Assembly (NCBI GenBank): GCA_009861545.1
Contig: VXME01000163.1
Span: 1 to 36,722 of the forward strand
Length of the DNA stretch: 36,722 nt
Source of the DNA: Acidobacteriota bacterium
GTDB taxonomy: Bacteria > Acidobacteriota > Vicinamibacteria > Vicinamibacterales > UBA8438
Reading direction: 5' to 3'
Shown here: positions 14,768 through 22,595 of the stretch, in pieces
Layout: each line of letters starts with the position of its first letter
Position numbering within the stretch: the stretch's first letter is position 1
Made by a program: the position numbers and the translations under genes
The notes under the pieces: generated by a model
Told to the model about the DNA's origin: nothing
Databases searched by the model: none
Seen by the model: the letters and a program-made list of their open reading frames with translations, nothing else

Positions 14768-15607
14768 CTATGGCGCAGGCTCCTGGACCCGGCAGGCGGC
14801 CTCCAGGCTCGCCACCGCCGTCACGTTGATCGCGTCCAGCGCGTCGGCGCCGTCCTCACGCCGGATCAGGAACCCCTTGGCCTCGACCCGGTGTCCCTCG
14901 TACGGGTCGGGATCGGGGAAGACGTACATCAGCTCGAACGTGTTGCCTCCGAGCGCCATGGCCTGCGTGAGAGCGAGCACGTCGCCGGACGACGCGTCCG
15001 GGTCGCGCGTGCGGATTGGCTCGCTGCCGTCGGTGACGATCCAGGTGCTATCGTCCCGCGCCAGGCATCCGACCACCTGCACCATGGCGAAGTTCGGCAC
15101 CGCGTCGGGACCGTCCGCGCCGTAGACGAGGATGTCGCCGGCGCGCTCCGCGGTCAGCTCGCCCTCGCCATGCGGGAACTCGTTCACCTCGAGCACGTAG
15201 GCGATGATGTCCACGTAGCCGGTCTCGCCGAGGCTGCCCGATGCGCCCGGCGGCATCGTCCTCGCGCGGGTGAGGACGCCGTCCAGCTTCAGGCCGCCCC
15301 AGTCGCGGATGAAGCTCTCGCCGGCCAGCGGCCGCGCGTTGGCGCCGGACAGATCTTCCCCATGGCACCGGGAGCAGGTCGCCTCGTACAGCTTCTTGCC
15401 GCGCATCGCCTGCTCGGCGGAGTAGACGCCGTCCCAGACAGACGGCTCTTCCGTTTCCTGCGCCGTGGCTGGGTGCGCGCTGAGCGCCAGTGCCCCGACG
15501 CAGGCGGCGACGCCCGCGAACCTCGCCCGCAGGCGGCGGGTCGCGGTGGGGGCGGGCGCGGCCGGTCTCGCCGCGGTCACGTCGTTACCGGCCCAGGTAG
15601 TCGTCAT
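14768..15607 (-). CDS. Periplasmic c-type cytochrome with C-terminal extension
   Basis: This protein of up to 279 residues has an export signal centred on residues 30-48 (cleavage near ATAQ), then a mono-haem cytochrome c domain with CSRCH at 78-82 and a likely axial Met in TMPPG at 117-121. Residues about 165-279 form an additional beta-rich domain (VVGCLARDDSTWIVTDG onward) of unclear role. The ATG at 15607 overlaps the upstream cupin gene by 23 bases; an in-frame GTG at 15580 is an alternative that avoids most of that overlap. It is the last gene of an operon with a PQQ-like propeller protein and a cupin, so it may accept or relay electrons from an exported oxidoreductase. Confidence 0.85.
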   Translation of the reverse strand: MTTTWAGNDVTAARPAAPAPTATRRLRARFAGVAACVGALALSAHPATAQETEEPSVWDGVYSAEQAMRGKKLYEATCSRCHGEDLSGANARPLAGESFIRDWGGLKLDGVLTRARTMPPGASGSLGETGYVDIIAYVLEVNEFPHGEGELTAERAGDILVYGADGPDAVPNFAMVQVVGCLARDDSTWIVTDGSEPIRTRDPDASSGDVLALTQAMALGGNTFELMYVFPDPDPYEGHRVEAKGFLIRREDGADALDAINVTAVASLEAACRVQEPAP

Positions 15608-16022
15608 CGCTGACGGGACCTTCCCAGCTCGTCTGGCCGCTGACGAAGGTGAGCTGAACCATGTGCTGGTCGGGCGCCGCGCCGTGCCAGTGGAGCACGC
15701 CGGGTCCGGCGTAGACCGGGTTGCCGCCGGCCTCCAGGATCTGTATCGGCTCCCCCTGAACCTGGGTGCGGCCCTCGCCTTCTTCGGCCATGATGATCTG
15801 CCAGTTGCCGTGGCTGTGCCAGTTCGACCGTGCGCCGGCTTCGAACCGCAGGCGGACGGCGCGGATGTCCGACGAGTCCGGGCGAGTCGGATCGCCCCCG
15901 ACGAAGTTGCTCTGCGCCGCGGCGACCGCGCCGGAATCCGCGGCGAAGTACAGGACTCCCGCGACGGCGACGAACGCGACGGCGAGACCGAAACGAAGCT
16001 GCATACGGGTTGTCAGCGTCAT
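15585..16022 (-). CDS. Exported cupin-domain protein
   Basis: This is a 145-residue single-domain cupin. The ATG at 16022 is preferred over a GTG at 16031 because GGGAG is well placed only for it. A signal or anchor helix covers about residues 8-37. The metal-binding motifs are WHSHGNWQ (H69, H71, with Q75 in the usual Glu/Gln position) and a second block VLHWHG (H111, H113). An exported cupin may be an enzyme such as a dioxygenase or isomerase, or a binding protein, and the sequence does not decide between these. It lies 39 bases after the propeller gene and overlaps the cytochrome gene, so the three are one operon. Confidence 0.85.
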   Translation of the reverse strand: MTLTTRMQLRFGLAVAFVAVAGVLYFAADSGAVAAAQSNFVGGDPTRPDSSDIRAVRLRFEAGARSNWHSHGNWQIIMAEEGEGRTQVQGEPIQILEAGGNPVYAGPGVLHWHGAAPDQHMVQLTFVSGQTSWEGPVSDDDYLGR

Positions 16023-16061
16023 TCTGCCCACTCCCTTCGAAGACGACGGGCCGCGCCCCGG

Positions 16062-17297
16062 TCAGTCGAGCGTCCAGAGCGCCAGCGTCGAAATATCCTT
16101 GATGAAGAGCCGGTTGCCAACGAGGGTCGGCGCCGTCCAGGTCTCGCTGTCGGCCACCTCGTAGCGCTGCACCGGGCTGAATCCACTGCGGCTGTGGGCC
16201 AGGACGACCAGCTCGGCGTCGTCCTCCAGCGAGAGGATCGTGTCGCCGGACCGGAGAATCGAGGCGTTCTCCGCTTGCCGCGGCGCGCTGGTCCAGAGCA
16301 CCTCGCCGGTATCGAGATCCAGACCGAAGTACTGGCCGCTGTTCAGGTGCGAGAGCCCGTAGAGGACGCCGTCGTTGATGACGCCGTTGGTCATGTGGAG
16401 CCCGACCTCGTCGGTGTGCCAGACGTCCTCGGTGGTCCAGCCGCCTGCGCCCGGGCTGACGCGGAACGCGGTCACGCCGTTGGCGCGGCCGGTCTGAATC
16501 ACCATGTCCTCGTGGAGGAGCGGCGTCTGCGACGTGGTGACGGCCGGCGTCGTGAACGGCCGGCTCCAGAGCAGGGTGCCGGTCTCCGGCGACACGCCGA
16601 CGAAGTGCTCCTGCGTGAAGACGACCACCTGCCGCGTTCCGCCCAGCTCGAACAGCATCGGCGAGCCGTAGGCGGGCCCGTCGCCGTCCCAGCTCCAGCG
16701 CACTGCCCCGGAGGCCGCGTCGAACGCGGTCAACTGACCGTCGTTGTGCCCGCCGACGTGGACGACGACCAGGTCGCCGATCACCAGCGGCGACATCGAG
16801 GTGTGGAAGAGCGGCGTCAGACCGGTGCCGGGAAACTGCCAGAGCTGCTCGCCGCCGGCCGCGTCGAACGCGGTGACGGTGCCGGTCATCCCGTGCGTGA
16901 AGAGACGGCCATCGGCGAAGGTCGGGGTCGACTTCGGACCCGCACGATGCCGCGCGGTCGACGGGTTCATGTTGAACGGCGCCGCGTAGCTCGTCCGCCA
17001 GATCGTCTCGCCCGTCGCCGCGTCGAGCGCGGTCATCACTTCGTCCTCGCCCTGGCGGCTGAACATGTACAGGCGGTCGCCGATCAGCACCGGGCTGGCG
17101 TAGCCGAGTCCGATGTCTACCGACCAGTGCCGTTGCAGCGTGTCCGGCCAGCTCGCCGGCACGTCGAAGGCCGCCGCCACGCCGTCACGCTCCGGGCCGC
17201 GCCACTGGGGCCAGTCCTGCGCCGCCGCGCTCGACACGAAACCGAGCGTCAGCGCCAGAACCGCCGCCGCCATGAACGTGCGCGCGAGATATGTCAT
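16062..17297 (-). CDS. PQQ-like (BamB-type) beta-propeller protein, exported
   Basis: This is a 411-residue protein with a signal peptide (residues 1-26, ending SSAAAQ) followed by DWPQWRGPERDG, the usual opening of acidobacterial and planctomycete PQQ-like repeat proteins. Tryptophan-containing propeller repeats follow (ALDAATGETIW, AFDAAGGEQLW, AFDAASGAVRW, VSPETGTLLW, LDLDTGEVLW). No dehydrogenase active-site region like that of the enzyme at 23397 is visible, so it is probably a structural or sensing propeller. AGGAGA precedes the ATG. It heads the operon with cupin and cytochrome c. A relative lies at 33810. Confidence 0.88.
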   Translation of the reverse strand: MTYLARTFMAAAVLALTLGFVSSAAAQDWPQWRGPERDGVAAAFDVPASWPDTLQRHWSVDIGLGYASPVLIGDRLYMFSRQGEDEVMTALDAATGETIWRTSYAAPFNMNPSTARHRAGPKSTPTFADGRLFTHGMTGTVTAFDAAGGEQLWQFPGTGLTPLFHTSMSPLVIGDLVVVHVGGHNDGQLTAFDAASGAVRWSWDGDGPAYGSPMLFELGGTRQVVVFTQEHFVGVSPETGTLLWSRPFTTPAVTTSQTPLLHEDMVIQTGRANGVTAFRVSPGAGGWTTEDVWHTDEVGLHMTNGVINDGVLYGLSHLNSGQYFGLDLDTGEVLWTSAPRQAENASILRSGDTILSLEDDAELVVLAHSRSGFSPVQRYEVADSETWTAPTLVGNRLFIKDISTLALWTLD

Positions 17298-17350
17298 CGT
17301 CTCCTGCTCCAGATCCTTGTTCCGTGGTCTCCGTTCCCGAAAGCGCCACT

Positions 17351-17356
17351 ATTGTA
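17351..17356 (-). promoter_or_regulatory. Possible -10 element (TACAAT) for the propeller-cupin-cytochrome operon
   Basis: TACAAT on the minus strand lies 54 bases upstream of the ATG at 17297. A -35 box is not obvious. The same hexamer occurs upstream of two other operons in the window (20365 and 31217). Confidence 0.35.
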
Positions 17357-17429
17357 CGAGCATTCGACCGGCGCCGCGAGCACTCCCTTGCCTGCGGAAT
17401 CGCTGGCGGGAGTCGCGCTGCACGGCGGT

Positions 17430-17435
17430 TATACT
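17430..17435 (+). promoter_or_regulatory. Possible -10 element (TATACT) directly ahead of mazE
   Basis: TATACT ends six bases before the mazE ATG at 17442, and no Shine-Dalgarno sequence lies between them. Transcription would begin at or next to the start codon, giving a leaderless mRNA. No clear -35 is seen. Confidence 0.4.
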
Positions 17436-17441
17436 CCTGGT

Positions 17442-17678
17442 ATGAAGACGGCGGTTTCAATCCCGGACGAGATCTTCGAGCAGGCAGAACGACTGGCGGA
17501 GCGCGAGCGCAGGTCGCGGAGCGAGGTGTACAGCGCGGCGCTCCGCGAGTACGTGGCGCGTCACGCGCCGGACGAAGTGACCGACGCCATGAATCGTGTG
17601 TGCGTTGCGGTCGGCAGCGAGTCGGATGCGTTCGCGGCCGCTGCGGCCCGACGCGTCCTGGAGCGCGTCGAGTGGTGA
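17442..17678 (+). CDS. mazE: MazE-type ribbon-helix-helix antitoxin
   Basis: This 78-residue protein begins MKTAVSIPDEIFEQAERLAE, the strand and first helix of a ribbon-helix-helix DNA-binding fold, followed by RRSRSEVYSAALREYVARH. The C-terminal part (about 47-78) is the toxin-binding segment. It overlaps the next gene by the TGA/GTG junction at 17675-17678, as expected for a coupled TA pair. It would neutralise the adjacent MazF and repress the operon. No ribosome site precedes the ATG. An earlier start in the same frame exists far upstream but runs through an unrelated operon on the other strand. Confidence 0.88.
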   Translation: MKTAVSIPDEIFEQAERLAERERRSRSEVYSAALREYVARHAPDEVTDAMNRVCVAVGSESDAFAAAAARRVLERVEW

Positions 17679-18016
17679 TCTCGCAGGGTGAGATCTGGTG
17701 GGCCGATCTTCCGGCGCCGGTCGGATCGGGCCCCGGGTTCCGGCGACCGGTCGTGGTTGTGCAGGGCGATGCCCTGAACCGCAGCCGTCTTGCGACCGCG
17801 GTGTGCGTGCCCCTGACGAGCAACCTGCGATGGGCTGCAGCGCCTGGCAACGTGCTGCTGGCCGCGAGTACGACCGGTCTTCCGCGGGACTCGGTCGCCA
17901 ACGTCTCGCAGGTCGTCGCACTTGACAGGAACGTGTTCGACGAACGCGCCGGCAAGCTCTCGCGGGTCAAGCTCGAGCTGCTGCTGTCGGGCGTCGACGT
18001 CGTCCTGGGTCGTTGA
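17675..18016 (+). CDS. mazF: MazF-family mRNA endoribonuclease toxin
   Basis: This 113-residue MazF/PemK protein has the N-terminal ISQGEIWWADL strand, the GFRRPVVVVQ motif with its conserved Arg, VPLTSNLRWAAAPGN, and GLPRDSVANVSQVVALDR near the active-site groove. All expected blocks are present and the length is normal. Translation starts at GTG 17675 (or the preceding in-frame GTG 17672), overlapping the mazE stop. MazF toxins cleave single-stranded RNA at short specific sequences; the specificity cannot be read from sequence. The next gene begins 18-100 bases downstream on the same strand and could be reached by readthrough. Confidence 0.92.
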   Translation: MISQGEIWWADLPAPVGSGPGFRRPVVVVQGDALNRSRLATAVCVPLTSNLRWAAAPGNVLLAASTTGLPRDSVANVSQVVALDRNVFDERAGKLSRVKLELLLSGVDVVLGR

Positions 18017-18115
18017 CCCAAGAGGAGGATCGCCATGTGGGGATCGCGTCGGTGGCAGTGGGTACGGATCGGAACGCAGTCGAGGTCTCGGCAGGGGGAC
18101 CACAGGAGGTGGACG

Positions 18116-20290
18116 ATGCGGTACGCACGGATCGACCGGCTCGCGACGGCGCTCGTCGTCGCGTTTACGGTTTCGCTCGGCGCGGCGCAGGGCCCCGGGG
18201 AGATGACGGGAGAGGCCGACCTGCGGGGCGTCGTGCGCAGTCCGGCCGGCCCGGAGGCGGGGGTCTGGGTCATTGCCGAGACCGAGGACCTCGACACCCT
18301 GTTCCGCAAGATCGTCGTCACCGGCGACGACGGGCGGTTCCTCGTGCCGGATCTGCCGGATGCCGCCTATCGCGTCTGGGTCCGCGGCTACGGGCTGGTC
18401 GATTCCGAGCCGGTGACTGCCCGGCCCGGCGAGAGCGTGACCCTGGAGGCCGCACCGGCCCCGACGCCGCAGGAGGCGGCCGCGGTCTACCCGGCCAACT
18501 ATTGGTACTCGCTGCTCGAGGTTCCCGCCGCGAGCGAATTCCCCGGCACCGGGCCCGGCGGCAACGGCATCTCGCCGGCGCTCCGCAGCCAGGCCGCCTG
18601 GGTCGACGTCACCAAGCAGGGATGCCAGCTCTGCCACCAGATGGGCAACCGGTTCACGTTCGACATCAGCCACCTCGACGGATTCGACTCCTCGGTCGAG
18701 GCGTGGGATCACCGGGTCGCCTTCGGGCAGCGCGGCGCGCAGATGAGCGGGGTGCTGAACCGGTTCGGGCGCGACCGCGGCCTCGCGATGTTCGCCGACT
18801 GGAGCGACCGCATCGCCGCCGGCGAGGTGCCGGAGGCTCCGCCCCGGCCGCAGGGGGTCGAGCGCAACCTCGTGCTGACCATGTGGGAGTGGGCGGGGGA
18901 GGCCTCCTACGTCCACGACGAGATCACCACCGACAAGCGGCAGCCCACCGTCAACGCCGACGGCCTCGTCTACGGCGTCTCGATCACGGAGGACACGCTG
19001 GTGGTCACCGACACGGCGCGGCACGAATCCATCGAGATTCCCATCCCGCTCCGCGAGCCCACCGAGATGGTGCCGTCGATGTTCCCGACCGCGCCCGGCT
19101 TCGAGCCGTCGCCGTACTGGGGCGACGAGATCATCTTCGACGCGCCGGCCAATCCGCACAACCCGATGATGGACGCGCAGGGCCGGGTCTGGCTGACCTC
19201 CACGATCCGCCGCCACAGCAACCCCGACTGGTGCCGGGAGGGTTCGGCGCATCCGTCCGCGCGCTACTTCCCGGTCGAGCGCAGCGGCCGGCAGATATCC
19301 GTCTACGACCCGGCGACCGAGACGTTCACGCTCATCGACAGTTGCTACGGGACGCACCACCTGCAGTTCGCCGAGGATGAGCGCGACACCCTGTGGTTCA
19401 GCGGCGACTCGAACGTGGTCGGGTGGCTCGATACGAAGCAGTACGACGAGACCGGCAACGAGCAGGCGTCGCAGGGCTGGTGCCCGACCGTGATCGACAC
19501 CAACGGCGACGGGCGGATCACGCGGCCGTGGAACGAGCCGGGCGAGCAGGTCGACCCCGCGCACGATACCCGACTGGGAGGATTCGCCTACGGCATCATC
19601 GCCAACCCGGTGGACGATTCCGCCTGGATCGCCCGGACGGGACCGTTCCCGGGCCGTCTTGTCCGCCTGGACAGGGGCGACAATCCGCCGGAGACGTGCA
19701 TCGCGGAGGTGTACGAGCCGCCGTCCATCGAGAATTCCGGCGTCGACCCGGCGCAGACCGGCCACGCGCCGCGCGGCGTCGACGTCGACCGCAACGGCCT
19801 CATCTGGACCGCGCTTTCCGGCAGCGGGCACATGGCCAGCTTCGACCGCAGCAAGTGCCGCGTCCTGAACGGCCCGGAGGCGACCGGCCAGCACTGTCCG
19901 GAAGGCTGGACGCTGTATCCGACGCCGGGACCGCAGATGAAGGGGGTGACCGACCCCGGCAGCGCCGACTACCACTACTACAACTGGGTCGATCAGTTCG
20001 ACACGCTCGGGTTGGGGACCAACGTGCCGATCGCGCCCGGCTCGGGCTCCGATTCGCTGCTGGCCCTGCTCCCCGAGACCGAAGAATGGGTGGTGTTGCG
20101 GGTGCCGTATCCGCTCGGGTTCTTCGCCCGCGGGCTGGACGGGCGGATCGACGATCCGGACGGCGGCTGGAAGGGGCGCGGGCTCTGGGCCAACTACGGG
20201 TCGAACCTGAACTGGCACATCGAGGGGGGCCAGGGCAGGCGGAGCTCGGTCATCCATTTCCAGCTCCGGCCGGATCCGCTCGCGCAGTGA
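18116..20290 (+). CDS. Exported haem-motif protein: carboxypeptidase-regulatory-like domain plus propeller
   Basis: This is a 724-residue protein. The ATG at 18116 is preferred because a perfect AGGAGGT lies five bases upstream and a signal peptide begins there (hydrophobic core about 10-22). A second in-frame ATG at 18035 also has AGGAGG, but it would bury the signal peptide. Residues about 34-112 form a carboxypeptidase-regulatory-like beta domain (GDDGRFLVPDLPDAAYRVWV). A CQLCH haem motif follows at 170-174. The rest (about 260-715) has virginiamycin B lyase or NHL-like propeller character, with repeated sections such as MMDAQGRVWLTS and DVDRNGLIWTALSG. It has many Cys residues for a periplasmic protein. 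Its function is not known; the haem suggests electron transfer. Confidence 0.82.
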   Translation: MRYARIDRLATALVVAFTVSLGAAQGPGEMTGEADLRGVVRSPAGPEAGVWVIAETEDLDTLFRKIVVTGDDGRFLVPDLPDAAYRVWVRGYGLVDSEPVTARPGESVTLEAAPAPTPQEAAAVYPANYWYSLLEVPAASEFPGTGPGGNGISPALRSQAAWVDVTKQGCQLCHQMGNRFTFDISHLDGFDSSVEAWDHRVAFGQRGAQMSGVLNRFGRDRGLAMFADWSDRIAAGEVPEAPPRPQGVERNLVLTMWEWAGEASYVHDEITTDKRQPTVNADGLVYGVSITEDTLVVTDTARHESIEIPIPLREPTEMVPSMFPTAPGFEPSPYWGDEIIFDAPANPHNPMMDAQGRVWLTSTIRRHSNPDWCREGSAHPSARYFPVERSGRQISVYDPATETFTLIDSCYGTHHLQFAEDERDTLWFSGDSNVVGWLDTKQYDETGNEQASQGWCPTVIDTNGDGRITRPWNEPGEQVDPAHDTRLGGFAYGIIANPVDDSAWIARTGPFPGRLVRLDRGDNPPETCIAEVYEPPSIENSGVDPAQTGHAPRGVDVDRNGLIWTALSGSGHMASFDRSKCRVLNGPEATGQHCPEGWTLYPTPGPQMKGVTDPGSADYHYYNWVDQFDTLGLGTNVPIAPGSGSDSLLALLPETEEWVVLRVPYPLGFFARGLDGRIDDPDGGWKGRGLWANYGSNLNWHIEGGQGRRSSVIHFQLRPDPLAQ

Positions 20291-20364
20291 AGGGCGCAAC
20301 TCGCGCTCGTGTGCGGGGAGCGTGCGTCTCGACCCGGCGGCGGTGCGCCGGGGCCGCACCGGCT

Positions 20365-20370
20365 TACAAT
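20365..20370 (+). promoter_or_regulatory. Possible -10 element (TACAAT) ahead of the first WEGDTLV-family gene
   Basis: TACAAT lies 63 bases before the ATG at 20433, in the only A/T-rich patch of this gap. The -35 region is not recognisable. Confidence 0.35.
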
Positions 20371-20432
20371 TGAGGGCTGATCACACTGCCGCATACATCG
20401 GCGCGGGCGGCCTTACGATCGGGGGGGACGAG

Positions 20433-21440
20433 ATGAGCCATCGAATCTTGACGTGCACGTTCGTAGTAGCGGCGGCGCTCACCGTCGCGGGGGCGGCGCC
20501 CGCGGGCGCCCAGACCGAGCCGCCGCGGACCGCCTGGGGCGCGCCCGACCTCGGGGGCGTCTGGGACTTCCGGAGCATCACCCGCATGGAGCGGCCCGAG
20601 GCGCTGGCCGACAAGGAGTTCCTGACCACGGAGGAGATCGCCGACCTGGAGCAGCAGGCGCTCGACCGCCTGAACAACTTCCTGGACCTGCCGGCGCAGC
20701 GCACCGAGGCGGGCACCAACGTGGACCGGCGGCCGGACGGCGGGAACGGCTCCTACAACCACACTTGGCTCGATCAGGGCCTGGAGGCGGTCGACACGGG
20801 CCGGACCTCCCTGATCGTCGACCCGCCGAACGGACGCTACCCGGCCCTGACGCCGGAGGGGCGGCGCCGCGTCGATGCGTACCGGGAGCACCGGCGCATT
20901 CAGCCGGCCGACTCGTGGCTGGACTTCAGCACCTACGACCGCTGCCTCCTGGGCTTCAACGCCGGGCCGCCGATGACGCCGAGCGCCTACAACAACAACA
21001 TGCAGTTGTTCCAGACGCCGGACCACGTCGCGATCGTCACCGAGATGGTGAACACCGTGCGCATCGTCCCCCTCGACGGGCGTCCCTCGCTGCCCTCGGA
21101 CATGCTGCAGTGGTCGGGCGAGTCGCGCGGGCACTGGGAGGGCGACACGCTGGTCATCGAGACCGCGAACTTCGATCCGCGGCGGCTGTGGCGTTCCACC
21201 ACCGGCAGCATGCACCTGACCGAGCGGTTGACGCGCGTCGACGCGGACACGCTGCGCTACCAGGCCACCGTCAACGATCCACAGACCTGGGAGCGCCCGT
21301 GGACGTTCGAGGTGCCGATGAAGGCGCTCGACGGCGAGAAGTGGGAGTACGCCTGTCACGAGGGACACCACTCGATGCCCCTCATGCTCGGCGGGGCCCG
21401 CGCCCTGGAGGCCAGGGAGGCGGCCGGCGGGCAGCAGTAG
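20433..21440 (+). CDS. Secreted WEGDTLV/YACHE-family protein, copy 1
   Basis: This 335-residue protein has a Sec signal (residues 1-27, ending PAGAQ). It belongs to a family seen five times in this window. Shared landmarks are APDLGGVWDF near the mature N terminus, TSLIVDPPNGRYPALTPEG, DRCLLGFNAGPP, the strand LFQTPDHVAIVTEM, the core RGHWEGDTLVIETANF, LTRVDADTLRYQATVNDP and the C-terminal YACHEGHHSM. The predicted fold is beta-rich. Family members are usually labelled hypothetical, and I know of no assigned activity. The conserved Cys-His-Glu cluster could bind metal or form an active site. The ATG follows a G-rich run and is the only start giving a signal peptide. Confidence 0.85.
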   Translation: MSHRILTCTFVVAAALTVAGAAPAGAQTEPPRTAWGAPDLGGVWDFRSITRMERPEALADKEFLTTEEIADLEQQALDRLNNFLDLPAQRTEAGTNVDRRPDGGNGSYNHTWLDQGLEAVDTGRTSLIVDPPNGRYPALTPEGRRRVDAYREHRRIQPADSWLDFSTYDRCLLGFNAGPPMTPSAYNNNMQLFQTPDHVAIVTEMVNTVRIVPLDGRPSLPSDMLQWSGESRGHWEGDTLVIETANFDPRRLWRSTTGSMHLTERLTRVDADTLRYQATVNDPQTWERPWTFEVPMKALDGEKWEYACHEGHHSMPLMLGGARALEAREAAGGQQ

Positions 21441-21449
21441 ATTGCCGGG

Positions 21450-21485
21450 GGTGCGAGCCGCGGCTCCGGGCCGGCGGCTCGCACC
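21450..21485. terminator. Hairpin between convergent genes at 21440 and 21494
   Basis: Perfect 12-base arms (21450-21461 and 21474-21485) flank a GC-rich 12-base loop in the 53-base gap between two converging stop codons. It can act on both strands. A T-tract is absent. Confidence 0.6.
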
Positions 21486-21493
21486 TTCCACGC

Positions 21494-22456
21494 TCAGTAG
21501 ATCGCGACCGGGGCGACGGTCGACCCGGTGGCGCCTTCGAGCTTCAGCGGCTGCACCACGAACGCGAACTCGTAGACCCCGGCCGAGGCCAGCTCGGCCA
21601 GTCGCATCCGCTCCACCAAGTGGATGCCGTTGACCACCAGCATGATCTGGTGGATCGGCAGCGAGATCTCCGGGTCCGGGTTGGGCGAAACCTCGACCGG
21701 CTGGTTGTCGGCCCCCAGCAGCATCGGATCGTGTTCCACGAGCCACTGCGCCGCCGCGACGCCGATCCCGGGGTTGGTCGCCATGAAGCGGTCGAAATCG
21801 GTGTCCCAGAGCACGCCCCAGCCGGTGTGGATCAGCACCGCGTCGCCCGGTTCCAGCGCCACGCCCTGCCGATCGAGCGCCTGCTGCAGGTCGTCGACCG
21901 TGATCTCGTACGTGTCGGGCAGCATGTCGACGCCCTTGAGGGCCGCCACGTCGATGAGGACGCCGCGTGTCATCAACGTGCCGACGTTCTCGACGCCGAG
22001 CCGCGTGAAGCCGGTCCGCGTCATGACCTCGTTCTGGTCGACGCAGTTGTAGAGGCTGTCGCCGATGGTCTGGTGGGTGAAGCCGTCGAACTGCGTGCCC
22101 ACCTGGCCCATTTCGGCGACGACCAGCTCCTCGTTCGAGCCGCGCCGGTTCGAACCCACGTACGGGCCGGTCGGCTTCACGTAGAGGTCGAAGTGCCGGG
22201 CGCCCAGCGGCATGTCGCTTCTCAGCACCTGTCCGAGCTCGATCACGCGCCCGGTCCGGATCAGCCGCGCGGCCTTGAGCACCGTCGCGGGGCCCATGTG
22301 GTTGGCCGCGCCCCGTTCGTCGCCGGCGCCCCATTTGCTGGGGCAACGCTCCTCGGGCGGCGGCGGCGACCACGACTGGGCGACGGCTGGCGCGGACCCC
22401 GCGAGCAGGGTCGTGAGCGAAACGACGACGATGACGGCTATGCTGGTCAATCGCAT
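21494..22456 (-). CDS. Cyclase-family (kynurenine formamidase-like) hydrolase, exported
   Basis: This is a 320-residue protein of the cyclase/kynurenine-formamidase metal-hydrolase family with a Sec signal (1-27, PAVAQ). The metal-site region reads VGTQFDGFTH at 119-128, with Gln where many members have His, plus D124 and H128. GDAVLIHTGWG near residue 210 and a C-terminal FAFVVQPLKLEGATGS are typical. GGGAGGAG lies five bases before the ATG. Family members hydrolyse amide or lactone bonds; the exported location suggests an extracytoplasmic substrate, which cannot be named. A second family member is at 35248. Confidence 0.88.
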   Translation of the reverse strand: MRLTSIAVIVVVSLTTLLAGSAPAVAQSWSPPPPEERCPSKWGAGDERGAANHMGPATVLKAARLIRTGRVIELGQVLRSDMPLGARHFDLYVKPTGPYVGSNRRGSNEELVVAEMGQVGTQFDGFTHQTIGDSLYNCVDQNEVMTRTGFTRLGVENVGTLMTRGVLIDVAALKGVDMLPDTYEITVDDLQQALDRQGVALEPGDAVLIHTGWGVLWDTDFDRFMATNPGIGVAAAQWLVEHDPMLLGADNQPVEVSPNPDPEISLPIHQIMLVVNGIHLVERMRLAELASAGVYEFAFVVQPLKLEGATGSTVAPVAIY

Positions 22457-22472
22457 GGCTCTCCTCCCGGAG

Positions 22473-22485
22473 CGGAACAGTTCCG
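22473..22485 (-). promoter_or_regulatory. Small perfect inverted repeat in the cyclase leader
   Basis: CGGAA-CAG-TTCCG lies 17-29 bases upstream of the cyclase start, between it and the candidate -10 element. Its position suits an operator, but the arms are only five bases, so chance is possible. Confidence 0.25.
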
Positions 22486-22501
22486 TCTCCGACCGCCGCT
22501 G

Positions 22502-22507
22502 ATTCTA
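22502..22507 (-). promoter_or_regulatory. Possible -10 element (TAGAAT) for the cyclase gene
   Basis: On the minus strand TAGAAT is 46 bases upstream of the start at 22456. No clear -35 is visible. Confidence 0.35.
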
Positions 22508-22595
22508 CTGAACGCGCGGACCGGACGCTCGCGAATGGCGGCACGGAGCCTGCGCACGCGGGCGGCGCCCGGCGGTCCGACCGGAGCGCGCTTGC

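Noticed and set aside
17561-20359. 932-codon open frame on the minus strand
   Set aside because: It lies opposite the well-supported haem-motif propeller gene and mazEF, is full of Arg/Pro/Ala low-complexity sequence, and has no domain. It is a shadow produced by high third-position GC.
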